A stretch of 64,000 nucleotides of DNA from Hofstenia miamia (GCA_900660155.1 CABFPE010000200.1:795674-859673); one strand, 5' to 3'; counted from the stretch's first letter, positions 24,410 through 36,900 are shown. The notes: a model not told the origin generated them from the sequence alone. Made by a program: numbers and translations.

Positions 24410-24990
24410 GAAACCAAATTTGGTGGCCACAATTTGAGATAAATTGTGAAATTTCAATGGAAAAGCTGAAGAAAAATAGATGGTAATCAAACTAATACCC
24501 ATTTGGTTTAGTACTCTACCTCGAGCTATTCCCAGCAATGCTGACTTTTGTATTAGCGTACTCCACTTTGCAATCCTAGCTCCTCCTAGCATCTCAGTAT
24601 TTCCTACCAAAACCCTGTACTTGCGCATCTTTTTTTCTTCCTTGCAAGCTATAGTATTGTTATATCTATCACTATTCCCCATCGTTCCACTTTATCTACC
24701 ACTACTACGTCTGACCTTGCTTTAATCACTTTGCTAGTCTTTACGTTGAAGTCTTACAGTAGCTTAACCTTCTTATTCTCTGTTATTGCCTTTGCCTTAT
24801 GTTAATACCACTTATATCCTGCTTATGTCCCATGCAGGGTATTCAAGATACAGTGTTCCTAAACTCTACCTTAGCATGTCTGAAGACATACTCATTTTGT
24901 CTTAAATTTTCTCGCCCTGTAATTAGATGGTCTACTGTCTCCACTTCTTTCTTGCATAACCTATTATTATTAATCAAACAAAATCTAACA
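24410..24990 (-). mobile_element. LINE (non-LTR retrotransposon) remnant, 3' end of the polymerase ORF
   Basis: The complement reads NRLCKKEVETVDHLITG followed by ENLRQNEYVFRHAKV near 24870-24980. Further on, in a shifted frame, it reads LIQKSALLGIARGRVLNQMG near 24480-24560. A Cys-x2-Lys-x-x-E-T-V-D-H-L motif followed by x-Y-x-x-RH-x-x-V, and a terminal LLGxARxLRxVL motif, are known from the C-terminal end of one invertebrate LINE family's polymerase. Stops and frameshifts interrupt it, so it is dead. No 5' part, poly-A tail or target duplication is evident. It lies in an intron of the Ig gene, in the same orientation as the host gene. Confidence 0.55.
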
Positions 24991-25226
24991 TTTCATCATC
25001 TACGATGTTTTGATGAAGCGAACCCTTCTCAAATAATAAATGCGTTTTGCATATCAGATGTACAATATTGAGGGTTGCACATAAAAATGCAATATTTTCT
25101 ATTTGCATTCCACTCCCACATGTGTTTTAAAGATATTTACACCACATGTGTTGTGATGTGGAAGTGAAATTTTAGCTTGTGGGGATTTGTGGAGAAAAAA
25201 AGTTTGTATCCACCGTCAATAACGAC

Positions 25227-26304
25227 CAGAGATGGAAGCAGGTCGGTACTGACCACCGGACCGGACCGGACCGGACCGGATCCGGTCGCCCTTAAGTTCA
25301 CTTCGCCGGTCACTTTGAGATGTGTCTCAACCATACCGTTCTGGAAGTTCCTCAAATCTCAAGCTGCAAAAGCTGGTGACAATTACAGTTATGCGAAAAA
25401 GTAGGTAACGTGGGTCAAGTCGTCTTTTTAAGTCAATACGTAATAGTGCCAGCTCAAAATTGAATGTCGATTCAGTGGTTTAAATTATGTAAATCAGAGC
25501 TCTAGGGATCAAAGTATCTAAACAATAACACCATACGCCATAATTAAGTGTAAATCTCCATTTAGCTCTTACCGTTTTATATTGCAAATGAATCGTAATC
25601 GTAATGATTTAGAACTTATAGAAACTATTAGTAAACATGCCCATTGCCCACTGTGCCTTTGAAGGCATAAACCAATAGGATCCCATAATTCATTATTAGA
25701 TTATATTTTCAGAGTAAACGTCACGCTTAACTAACTACTGGTGGCCGAATTTTTACCTTGACGCGATTATTTTGATGCCGCATCACCACGAGCGTTAAGC
25801 CCTGCTTATTTATTAGGCTTAAAATTAAGATTCAAAATCATCACCATCAATGTTTTGGAATAAATCGCAGCATTCCCTTAATTACAAAAATCTATCATGG
25901 AGTAATTATTTACATAGGATTACCAATGTTCAAACAAAACACGTTATTGAATTTTGCATCATTAAAGGCATTCGGTGATCAGTCTCGATTTTTTGGTTTG
26001 TGCCTTTAAGTGAACTAGGAGATATTCGGGGTTAATGCTACAATTCAAAACGGCTATGCTTTCAAATGTATATAAATGAAAAAATCGGACAGGAAACAAC
26101 AGATCAAATAATGATTTGAACCTATAAATACAGTGAAACAAGATAAAGCCGCAAAAATCGGTACTTAATGTTAGGACCGGTCAAAGTCGGTACCCACATG
26201 AGAGTAACCTGGATACCGCACCGGTCAATACCAATCACCAGTCAGTGGGTGACCGGAACCGAACTGGACATGATCACCAGTTGAGGGTACCGCTTCCATC
26301 TCTG
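25227..26304. mobile_element. Nonautonomous hAT-like element (1,078 bp)
   Basis: Termini CAGAGATGGAAGC and GCTTCCATCTCTG are perfect 13-bp inverted repeats beginning CA. The 8-bp flanks ATAACGAC (25219-25226) and ATGACGAT (26305-26312) match at 6 of 8, consistent with an older hAT target duplication. Both ends are rich in ACCGG words: a run of five ACCGG-type units at about 25256-25286, and several scattered GACCGG/ACCGGT words at 26170-26290. The AT-rich interior has no transposase frame I recognise. It lies in an intron of the Ig gene. Confidence 0.75.
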
Positions 26305-27499
26305 ATGACGATTGCATAAATATAGGTAAAGATGCTAAGACTTATTGCCTCAATAGTAAGAGCTGCCTTGATTAAGCGCAATAACTTCTTAAGAAAGAAA
26401 TGAATTGATTTGATATTAACAGTCATAGTATAGTTCACATTTGCGTGCCCCATATAGACACAAAAGACCTCAAATTATAAAGTAACGCCACTGTCTCATG
26501 GGTAAAAGTCTTTGCTTGTTCTAAGTATTAGCCTCGTAATTACTATGCATAATGTTTTTGAATCGTCACATTGCATTGCACATGCAGTAATACAAGTTTT
26601 TGCAGGTATATTTAAAATGTTACTATTATACAAACAACACGTTAGAAGATGGAAACACACAACAGTCGTTTCAAGGCTTTATAAAACCACAATCAATCAC
26701 ACACATTATACATATGACATATTTTAATTTAGGTTTTATTCATATTATTATTTTTATATTTTAATTCTTTGTAATTTTACCTTTAATTTTGCAAATAAAT
26801 TATGATGAGGCCCCTATTCTTTTCTTACAGACAAACAAAGAGTGTTTCAAAGTCAATAAAATCATTTTGTCTTTAGAAATAATCCCACAGCAGATATTAG
26901 ATAAGAACCGTAATATTAACTATTCAATCAAAAGGGTAGTTGAGAAGAAAAAACAATTTGGCAAAAAGAATAATACGAATCAAATATGATCAGTTGCACG
27001 TATGTATATTCGAACATTGTGTGGGTAACATGCAATGATTTATTGAAATTATTCATTGATTACATCAGAGAAAGTATTAGCATTATGTGCTTATAAATCC
27101 AAAGTGCAACTTCAGAGTGGCGACTGAAAGCATCTTTGAACACTGCTTTGTTGAGGTTTATTGCATGAGAAAGACTTCATTGTTGTACAAAGAATTATTA
27201 GTTTTATGACCTTGACGAAATAAATCTGTTAATTTTATGAGCGGAAACTAATCAAAGATTTTAGATTGAATTGCAACCGAGAAGATTTCTTTCAATAAAT
27301 TGATTTATTCAGGGACGACGAAGTAATATTACGATGATTGCTTTTAATGTTGCTTAAGTTTTATTTTCGATTGGGAAGAATTTAAGTCCAACAAACTCTT
27401 CTCACATCCTACGTCATTTTTCACTAACAAATTAACCAGTGAAAAGGTTGAAAACGACCGGAATGTGTTACTATATCCTCAAATAGATTCGATGTTTAT

Positions 27500-27895
27500 C
27501 ATAGATGGACGCGGTTGTAATTTTTTATAACCGCATTGCACCACACTCGTAATGAGTGCGCCCGCAACCGCACATCATGCCTGTTAGAAAAATTCACCCG
27601 CACTCGCAACGCAACCGTTATTTTCTTAATGCGAATGTCATTTCAAGTAATTAAGCTACAAAATGTCAATCGCCGAATTGACTTCTATTAATTTTGTTTA
27701 ATTGAGTCAATGATATCAAATATACTATATTATATAGATGTATAATTAACATTGTATTAGTTTATATATTATTTATATTACACATATTATTTATATATTA
27801 CACATATAACAATATAAAAATTTCCACCCGCACCGCAACCCGAGTGGCATTTGAAATTTAGTACCCGCACTGCGCCGCACCCGTGTCCATCTTTG
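27500..27895. mobile_element. Nonautonomous hAT-like element (396 bp)
   Basis: Starts CATAGATGGACGCGG; the other end read inward is CAAAGATGGACACGG, 13 of 15 identical. The 8-bp flanks ATGTTTAT (27492-27499) and ATATTTAT (27896-27903) match at 7 of 8. Its ends carry repeated CCGCACC/CCGCAACC words. The AGATGGA core of its terminus is shared with the element at 25227-26304, so the two families may be related. It lies in the same intron. Confidence 0.78.
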
Positions 27896-28882
27896 ATATT
27901 TATCAACATATCGCAGAAAATTGAGCGTGAAAGACTATTTAAATGATTTTTTTCAGAATACTACTAAGAATCATTGTAAAAATATACATGTAGATAAAAA
28001 ATTTTTTCAAATTACTTTTCAAAGGTGGTTAAATGTTAAATTTCGCCATTTTTTATTCTTTCTCCAATCTAGTTATGTGGGATGTTAACAACGCCATCTC
28101 CCGACGATTAAGAATTCAATCAAATTTCACATTTCTGAATAAGAAAATAAGGGATAAATATTTTTAAATGGTAAGATACTTGACAATACGTATGCGAATA
28201 CAAAACATGACATTTTGATGCTATTGCGCAAAAGAACAACAATCACAAAGAAAAAACTTCGGTAAATATTGTAAAGTTAATCAATAGAATACTTTACGTT
28301 ACAAATTTCGAATGCATTATTAAAAATTAATTTTTTGCTTCATTTTGTGAAAAACAATTTCCGAATTAATTAAACCTCCAAATAGATTCATAAAATATTT
28401 AAAAAAATAACAAAAGTTCAACTTTCCTGTTTACTTTTTATAAATTAGCGATTTCCTCACTATAAAGTTACCTTATAGACTTGTGTACATGCTATATAAT
28501 ACCATTTCCATGCAAACAATATAATGATTATGGCAATTTCCCTTCTGCAGGTAACTAGTTTAAGATAACAATACCACAAAGGAGTCTTCAAAGTTTATCT
28601 TGGATGGAAACTTTTATACTGTACATATAGGTGTACTCTAAGGTGTTACTCTTCGTTCAACTAAATTTTTCTTATCATTTTTTAAAAGTTAATAGATTAT
28701 GCATACTTAGAATTTACTAAATTTTCATTTCATAATTTATTTATCACTCAAACTGGACAAAGTCTATGTACATTATGTATAATATAGCGTTACATGTAAA
28801 ATTGTATTTAATTCTTGATATTTCACTTGCTTAACAGCTTATATCAAAATATAATAATAAAAACACAATATGAGTAGCTTAC

Positions 28883-29022
28883 TTTAAGTCCCGGTTTCCT
28901 CCACGAGAATTTCACGAGTTTCGTACTAGAAGTATAATTGCAGTTAATACTGCGATTCGTGTCTCCTTTCAATAGAGTGATGTGTCTTGTGTGATTGATA
29001 ATGACACTACAAACTACCAAAT
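28883..29022 (-). CDS. Ig-superfamily protein, exon 1 of those seen (A to C strands of first Ig domain)
   Basis: A 140-bp exon on the minus strand ending at a strong donor (CTTAAA|GTAAGC). With the acceptor TTATTTTAG before 29022 it begins with two bases, then reads 46 codons. They run through HITLLKGDTNRSINCNYT to KLVKFSWRKPGLK. The B-strand Cys (INC), three possible N-glycosylation sites (NHT, NRS, NYT) and C-strand Trp (FSW) are in place for an Ig domain. Phase 0 at its end joins cleanly to the exon at 24060. The start is less certain: a second acceptor (TTTGTAG, 13 bases further into the exon) and an open frame further upstream are alternatives. Confidence 0.7.
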
Positions 29023-30937
29023 CTAAAATAACTTGCTTAGTTTTGGGCATCTTGATACAGCTTTAGGTGGATGAAATCAGCTGCCGGGTTACCAAATAGC
29101 AGCTAAGCATGACCCATAAAAATAACTCAGTACAAATGAGCATATTGCTTAGTAAACCTATGATCATCTTTTAATGGTCTTTTGAGATAATAAAATAACT
29201 TATGGAATATTTTTAATAAACGTATACATTTATAAAGTTCTTTTGAAGCATAAAACTTGATGTTAGTACGCAATTGTCGATTTTATACTAAATTTTGAAC
29301 CGAACTTAAATTACTTGATAGCAGTAATCTAAAGTTTGTTGAGTAGTAAACCGGCAGTTACGTTACTACNNNNNNNNNNNNNNNNNNNNNTATGGAATAT
29401 TTTTAATAAACGTATACATTTATAAAGTTCTTTTGAAGCATAAAACTTGATGTTAGTACGCAATTGTCGATTTTATACTAAATTTTGAACCGAACTTAAA
29501 TTACTTGATAGCAGTAATCTAAAGTTTGTTGAGTAGTAAACCGGCAGTTACGTTACTACTAGAATATTGACTGGTTTCATCTCTGGTGCATTAATTTTAG
29601 AGCATTCCTACCACATGGTCCAGGAAACAGGATTTCACTAAGATAATTTGCAAGATGTTACAAAAATAGATATTCATATTAAATGTTTGTGAACAATTTA
29701 ACTTTTAATATATTAATAGGTACAAAGTCAACAAGGAAAGTTAATGGAAAGTTTCTAAATTCAATGTACTTGCAAAACTGTTGACATTTGAATTCCATTA
29801 CGATTGCACTTAATCGCAGAGCCTGTTATGGTACTGCAGATGGCACAAAATGCGTTTTAAAAGCATTAAAGTTTGTATAATTATCAGACATATGGCACCT
29901 AAACTGATCCATTAGTTTAACGTAAGTGTAACAGAGTTGAGTAGAAGGTGATTTTATGTGTTTTCACGTGAATTACTTCAGCCACAAAAATCAAAATTCA
30001 CAATCAATCTTAGAATTTTAACATACCATAACTACGCATTTTAACCAACTTTTAAACCATATTTTAATTTTGGTTCTTAAAATACATAAAAATTCGTATT
30101 TAAAAATTAGGTTTAAATGTATGTTGCTAATAGACAATGATATTTCAATGGAAAACTAAACCATCTAATTTACCAGAAACAATTATTTAATTTAAAACAG
30201 AGTTGTTCTATAGTGCTGCTTGACAGCCCAGTTAACTTTACAAAAAAGATTTAAGAATAAAAAATTTTGTTTATTAATAAATTTCCATAAAGCTAATCAT
30301 AAGGAATAACAGCACATCGCATAAATACAATAGTCAAAACATAAGGAAGCTTTCTTTGAAGTTAAAGATTTCATTGTATAACTAAGAATGTTAACAAGAA
30401 GCATTATACATGCAAATAGTAGATTGCGCAATTACTTTAATGTACCTCAATTTTTTAATAACGAAAATGTTTTACTAAAGATAATTAAATTTAAGAATGT
30501 TCTTGTTTGTTTGTTTGTTTCGTTTTATATTATAACGCTCAATGCAGAATACCATAGCAATTTTATTCAGGCTCATGGTTCAGGCCTAAACCGAACAAAA
30601 AAGCCGAAGCAAGTATTGCATACATGAAAAACAAGACAAACTTTAAGTAATAATGAAAATTTGCTAATTACCAATAATCATAATGATTTTTAAGAGAGAA
30701 AGAAATTAGGTAATACCTTAATACTAGAAGTAAGAGTGTGTTTGACTAAGAACACTTTTTAAAAAACAGAGATATGAATTGGGCATTATATTGGAAAACA
30801 AGTGTACTTATAGTCATGACTTATATTTGTGCCAAAGAATAGTTTAATTTTAGAAGTTACTAGTATTAGGAATAGAAGAATTCTTGAAAGTTTGTGAAAT
30901 ACCTACTAATGCTATGAAATTGTGAATAACAGAGAAC
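29023..30937. other. Anonymous AT-rich DNA around a small assembly gap
   Basis: No gene recognised. It contains an exact 169-bp duplicate on either side of a 21-N gap. Upstream exons of the Ig gene should lie at higher coordinates, but none was identified here. Confidence 0.5.
29201..29559. repeat. 169-bp direct repeat flanking a 21-N gap
   Basis: 29201-29369 and 29391-29559 appear identical from TATGGAATATT to CGTTACTAC, with 21 Ns (29370-29390) between them. This is the usual look of overlapping contig ends that were not merged. Confidence 0.95.
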
Positions 30938-31010
30938 CAGTAGCGTAGCCAATGGGTTTTGAGAGGACAGGCCCCACCCCAAATACAAAGAGAAGTTCTT
31001 TCAAAAGCAT
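30938..31010 (+). mobile_element. Single hAT-type terminus
   Basis: CAGTAGCGTAGCCAATGGG followed by CCCCACCCC closely resembles the left end of the element at 15496-16345. I found no matching right end or 8-bp duplication nearby, so this is a truncated copy or a chance match. Confidence 0.35.
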
Positions 31011-31209
31011 TCTAAGTCTACGAAATTGAAATTTACATATCAAAGGATCTGTAAATATACCTCAACAATGTTATTTAATGAATAGCACTAGGATTTACAG
31101 ATCATCTCTTGTTATGTAAAGAATCCATGAGTTATATTATATATATTTACCAAACACCTTGTAAATAATGTAATAAATGCGAAGGAAAAGTGAATTGTGA
31201 CTTTTGTAA

Positions 31210-32860
31210 ATTAATGTCATAAATACAGAATAGCAGGTGTATTTAAGTGCTTTTGCAGAGATTCTGGACCACGCAATAGATGTTTCGAAAGTACTACAAA
31301 AACGGAAAACCGTATGATATTCCGATTCATTCTATGCTCAGAAGGTGTTATTCCAATTTTAGGTTTGAAAACTCGTTCCCTCAATGTCAAGGCGTGCATC
31401 TACTAAACTCTCAATATCATCCTAAACATTGTAAGTCCGTGATCTTGAATGCTAGTCCACCCCTGTATCCGAACCACTACTTTGATTACTTTCAAGGATT
31501 CGAACACTACAAAGTCATATGCAATATAAAACTAAAACACAATGTAATACCCTCATGCACTCTTCTAAAAGAATACCACTTAAAATTTAGACAAATTGAA
31601 TGATGAGTGGTCTAAATTCGCAACAAATAATGTGATTGCCAGAGTAGAAGCCAGTGAAAATTTGATTAACAGTATCGGGATTTGTGAAAAAAGAATGAAA
31701 TATTTGATTAACCATGGATACTCAGGAATTGAATTCGCATTTTTCACCAAATCACTCACGCCTTTGAAAATTCTTCAATGGCAAATTGCCTAGTTTTCTG
31801 TAATTCGTCTATCGAATGCACTGAAAATGAAGCAAAATACAATTGAGTTAAAAGAAAACTTGTAATATTCAATGGGTGAGTGTTATCATTTTTAATTCTT
31901 AGTACCGTTTTGATGAACCGTTTGTACAATCAGCATTGATTAATGAGAATACATTATTTTATCAAGTTGCGATTTTTAGCAAGACAATTTAAGGGTCTTC
32001 TCAGGCGTTTGTTCTGCTCAATTTGAAGCCACCCAACTCATATCTCACTATCATAGATGATAGATTGGTTGAATATATGTCCTAAGTAGCAACCATGTAT
32101 TGCTTTCATTCAGATACGATAGGGATGGTGCTAGACATTAAATCACATAGCTCACTATCATAAATATTGAAATTACATAATCATTCCAGTTCAATGACTG
32201 GTCCAGGTAGACCCCGAGGTATTTTACTGCATTTTCTTTCTGTAAGTATCGTTATGAATTTCAAGATTCTGATTCATGATATTTTTCAGCAAAGGATTTT
32301 GTGTGCCTTTATGATGAAAACATATTTCCACTGATTTCTTTGAATTAAGAAAAAGATTATGATTAGATGACATATCAAGAATAGCAAAACTTGTAACATA
32401 AATTTTCTGTAATCTTCATTTGCACTTTCTTTATTGATTATAATCAATAATCAATAATTATTTCAATAATTATTGAAAGCAGAAGAGTATTATCGGAATA
32501 TTTTGAGATATCACCTTTGTTATCAATTGGTCTGCATACAATTTGGACATAAATTTCTTCTGTTTCAATTGTAAAAAAAGGAGTCCCGATAAAGGTCCAC
32601 CTTTAACAGGTGTTGGATTCGTTATCAATATAAGCAAAATGCCAGTTTGCCATTCAATTATCATATTCTTTTATAGTGTTAAAGTGATTCTTTTGAAGGA
32701 TATTGTTGAGAGCATTTGAATAGTCAATGAAGAAATCAAGAAAAACAGTGCCTTTTAATCAAAATGGCTGAGTAGAAAAGCCACCACAGAAGAATCCAAA
32801 TCTTGGATATGAACTATTGATAGTAGATAGAATCGTTCTAAAAGACAACAGAATACTCAT
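31210..32860 (-). mobile_element. LINE remnant (CR1/L2/Jockey-like reverse transcriptase), frameshifted
   Basis: Translating the complement across several frameshifts gives ordered reverse-transcriptase landmarks: FIDYSNALNNI near 32720-32760, KGGPLSGLLFL near 32570-32610, SKLYADQ near 32530 and VKYLGVYLDQSLNWND near 32190-32240. These correspond to the conserved fingers/palm block, the PQGSxLGPLLF block, the catalytic box (normally YADD; the second Asp is Gln here) and the thumb motif. A further stretch down to about 31217 resembles the C-terminal part of such polymerases. Stops, frameshifts and the damaged catalytic box mean it is inactive. No endonuclease domain or 3' tail repeat was found. 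It directly abuts the Penelope-like remnant at its 5' side. Confidence 0.6.
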
Positions 32861-32913
32861 ACATCCTTGCATGGAATAATTGAGAAGAATATTCTTCTTG
32901 CAAGAGAGAACTA

Positions 32914-33879
32914 CTATTGGGGAGAAATGAGTGAAGACATTGAAAAATATGTGAGAAGATGCTTCAAGTAATGTGGATAAACTACAGATGAAATGAAGTT
33001 TAATTCAAGAGGATTCTTATTTTTGATGATATCAGATGTTCTTAATGCTTTGAAAATTGGTGTTATGATGGCAATATTTAGATCTTCGGTAAGTATTTTA
33101 AGTTTTGATTTTAGGGTTCTTACAGATGTTTCAACATATGGCAATTTTAAAAAATTTTTTCATGCTCTTGGTTTTCATTTTCACAGATGTTATCAGTCAT
33201 TGGAGTTAGGAGGCGTTCATTTACAATGTTTTCAATGTATTTGTGAGGATAGCCGTCTGCTTAAAATGCTGAAAAAGTAGATCTAATGATTGAGTTATAT
33301 TTTTATACTTGATGATAAATTTATTATTCGATCACAGCGGCATTTTAAGGTGTTCATTTTATATCCGTCTTCACAATATGACAAAAAAGGAATGTATAAA
33401 CCAGTATTTGTTTTCTTCAAATACTGGTACATTTTTGTTTCGAATTCGGTGTTTAAGTTGGTTATAGATACATCGAGAAAATATAATTAGTTATTGTGTT
33501 CTTCCATTGTAAATTTGATTTCTTCCATATGTTTATTGAAATTTCCAAAAATGATGACTCGATGATGTCCATGACAAACAGCCATTGTTGGCCCAAGTGC
33601 TGAACCCTTTTCCATACCATCAATTTGCTTAAATATTTTTTAGTCAAATAGAAAAGATGTATTCAAACATACTAAGTGAAGTAAATCTTTCAATTTTCCA
33701 GAGAAATATCGAGTTGATCATCAGGAATAGTGGCAAGGATATGATTGATTGTTTTTTCTACTGGAATGTTAGTAAAAAGTGACTTAACATCAAAAATTAC
33801 AAGATATTTAGCATTTTTATTTCTTTCATATACTATTTTCAATTTATTAATGAATTGAAATGAATCTTTTAAATTTATC

Positions 33880-33882
<3 letters not shown>
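32914..33882 (-). mobile_element. Penelope-like retroelement remnant, catalytic core deleted
   Basis: The complement opens with LVIFDVKSLFTNIPVEKTI near 33735-33800, the signature of Penelope-like reverse transcriptases. FKQIDGMEKGSALGPTMA follows after a frameshift near 33580-33640, then HMEEIKFTMEEHN and LYFLDVSIT. It ends with NKNPLELNFISSVVY near 33000, the conserved block before the GIY-YIG endonuclease. Between GPTMA and MEEIKF the strand carrying the catalytic YxDD is missing. No clear GIY-YIG domain follows. The 5' end stops at the (TA)n tract at 33883-33910, suggesting truncation or insertion there. The element is dead. Confidence 0.7.
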
Positions 33883-33914
<32 letters not shown>

Positions 33915-33930
33915 TTATTTATTTATATAT
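33883..33930. repeat. (TA)n then (TTTA)n microsatellite
   Basis: TA tract followed by TTTATTTATTTAT, at the 5' boundary of the Penelope-like remnant. Confidence 0.9.
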
Positions 33931-36900
33931 GTTATGTAATTTTAATAAAGCACTGAAGGACTGAATAATCTAACTTAGTCATCATATTAGAATGAACATA
34001 TATTTCACCTCAATTAGAATATAATTGCCAGTTTACCTAAGCAAGCCTGAAAGCGTTTTAAAACCTATATTTTTAGAGTTCTTGCTACTTCTCCAAACAG
34101 CATTGGTATGCAATGTAGCCGTAATTTTCTATATTGCTACGTCCTAGTGTTTACGTTTTATATTTTCATAACTTTGAAATCGAATATAGCTTTTATGGGT
34201 ATAATGATACAGATGTACACAAAGCACTAACTTTTGAAATGGTTCTGCCTGGAAATGTTGAAAAACTAGTTATGTGTCAGAATAGAGTCATATAAAGCTT
34301 ATGTTCCATGCTATCATTTGATCTCCAATTATTAGAGCAAAGAAATATTGACGATTAAATGGAGTTCATTCATTCATCCTGCGTAGAAAAATTTGTTATT
34401 CAAGCAAAAAAAATAAGTTAAGTTATTTAACAAATATTAATCCAGTAAAAGAACTAATGTTTCACACATTCAAAATTGCAATACTTTAATAGACATTCAA
34501 AGTCCGTAGACTTAAAATAGTTTACAAATGTATATGGCAATGCCTTAAAATTTAATTCAATATTTCATATACATTCCGCGAAACTATACTTAATAATTTC
34601 GTATTTGTTTGAGACAAACCCAGACCCAATTGGACATTTTTAATCCCTGATTGTGTTCATATTCGCACCACTATTCTCCATCTTGATTCTATTCTACTTC
34701 AGTGAAACATGTATCATAAATCATGATTAAGGGGCACACACTCACTCAATCTCAGTTTATCACATGCAGTCATCACCAGCAATCCGATGCTGTAAAGTCT
34801 CACCCACATTCCGCATAACTTTTCTAATGCTCTGTGTCTCCATTTCTAAAGGCAATTATTGCACACCTTCACTAACGTTTATGGTTTTGTTAAGACCAAC
34901 TTTGCAGCATGCCTTCTTTATGACAGTGTTCTTTCTTTCTCTAATTATATTTTTGCAGCGAAACTTCATCACAGTGCAATTGCATTAAGTTCAATACATT
35001 CATATGCATCGACTATAATAAATGTTATGTGTACAAAACTGCTAAGTGAAATTTTCGTCTAACTGCAATCAAGTTTGTTTTGTACAACCACACCTCTTGC
35101 CCCAGTTTGTCCTGAACCCTTCTTCTATGCTGTTTCTGAATTCTCTTTAGGTCTACCCTCTGCACCATAGTTCATTTCCACTTCAGTCACCGCTTTCTCC
35201 AATCCACCAGCATATTTCCATGTTCCCACCCTTTTTATCACTTTCTGGTATGCCTTCCTTCTTTTACCTTCGCTTCTCACCTATCTCACATTTTTAATAA
35301 TATACAACAGTAACTTCATAGGCTACTTACATACACACTCCATATTGTCATGATTATTTATATTTACTAGACAAACGCATTCTAATAATATAATTACTTA
35401 AATCTCCACAAGGTATAGATATAACTTTATGTGTATAGCTACTTATATTTTGTCATTCATAATAGAAAACAAGTAATAAGGTAAGCGAGTGACCTAATTT
35501 CAGCTCAATGCTCTCAAATATCCTTAAAAGTTTTTGATAACTCAAGTTTTCAAATCATAAAGCTACAAAAATTCATTAAACAAGAAGGCGAAGCGATATT
35601 TTATACGTTATACATTTTGAATACTTTTACTCTATGAACATGCAGGTGCAAGTAGTTTAAAAAATACAATACTTCACGAAAACTCCACTTCCTGATTTTG
35701 GCAATTGCTGATGATATAGTAAAACATCATTCAATAAATGAAGCAAAAATTGAGCAACTTTAACAAATATAATTCATGCACTAAAAACAGTAACACTTAT
35801 TGTTGGAAATACAGTCGGGTCATTAAATTTTGATAATCAAGGTGCACTTGAAGGAAATTGGAGATCGAAATCGATGCCTTAACAATTGATTATCTAAAAT
35901 CTCCTCATCAATTATTTCGCAAAATTGCCGATGTCAGTCAGAGTTCTCGTACACGAGTGCACTTTGTTTGGACACTTAAAAAGCGTAGGTGTAGTTGAAA
36001 TTGCAGGTGGGCGGTACACGAGTTGCATTTTTCCACTTCAGCAAAATGCAAAAAGCGAAAACGCATTAAATTCACAGTTTTGTCCTTTTCCTCTTTGATC
36101 ACTTGTCTGTCTCACTCCCAGTAAATTTAAATCACAGGAAATGTCGTCAATGAATGAATTATATTCAATAAGTTTAAGAAAATTCATTTTTCAAGTCTCC
36201 ACAACTTTTCTAGTTATTCGGCCCATATGTGGCAAAACACTCTAAATTAATTTCAAGATTTCTTAGTTTAAATGTTATGTATGATCTTTTGATCTACACT
36301 AGTGAAACTGCTAACTAAAAATAACCCTACTATATTTAAATATGATAAATAACGCTAAAAAAATAATAATAACAATATTTTGCAAAGATAGGGCGTTTTT
36401 CCAAATAACTATAGAATCGTATTCGTAAGTTATGAAAAATTGTGATAGAGATCATTTGAGAAACAAAAACAGCCTAAAAATTAATTGAATCTGTCCAGTG
36501 GCTACCCTATGTCCCCTAGTTTTGAATTATGAGCAAGGATTGTAAACTTGATACAGCTTTGCTGGGCTGTTTATTATTAGGTAGTTTTTCCATCAAGAAA
36601 TCAGTGCAAAAATAACAACCTGTATTCTAGTGGGAATAGAGTATGTGTGTTTGTACACATTTTATAAAAATCTTACTACAAAACATGTGCATAATTTCTA
36701 CTTTAAATGGCAAATATTAGTCTCACTAGAATAACATTTATAGTTACCCTAAAATGGACAAGTAAAGAATTACAGACTTTACTATTTATAAATATATTTA
36801 TATATCATGTCATAATTTATCAATATATATAAATAAATATGTCAAAGTTTATGAGCAAGATCATGATTTAAGTGAAAGTCTTGTTTCTTTTGCTCCAGTA

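Larger units (their letters stand above)
24061..28882 (-). other. Intron of the Ig-superfamily gene (4,822 bp) with transposon insertions
   Basis: Starts GTAAGC after 28883 and ends TTTATAG before 24060. It holds a LINE 3' remnant (about 24410-24990), a 1,078-bp hAT-like element (25227-26304) and a 396-bp hAT-like element (27500-27895). The rest is AT-rich with no recognised content. Confidence 0.65.
21699..29022 (-). other. Immunoglobulin-superfamily gene, internal part (three exons, two introns)
   Basis: The three exons at 29022-28883, 24060-23847 and 21810-21699 are joined by introns of 4,822 and 2,036 bp, both with GT/AG borders. Codon phases agree at both junctions (phase 0, then phase 1). 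Spliced, they give one complete Ig domain (B-strand Cys in INCNYT, Trp in VKFSW, F-strand Cys in GVWICEL) and the first half of a second. Such tandem Ig domains belong to cell-surface or secreted adhesion and recognition proteins. No signal peptide, transmembrane segment or terminal exon is visible, so the gene extends in one or both directions. The subfamily cannot be named from these residues. Confidence 0.7.

Noticed and set aside
34740-35300. Pyrimidine-rich stretch considered as an RTE-type LINE remnant on the minus strand
   Set aside because: Translated frames are heavily broken and no reverse-transcriptase motif could be placed.
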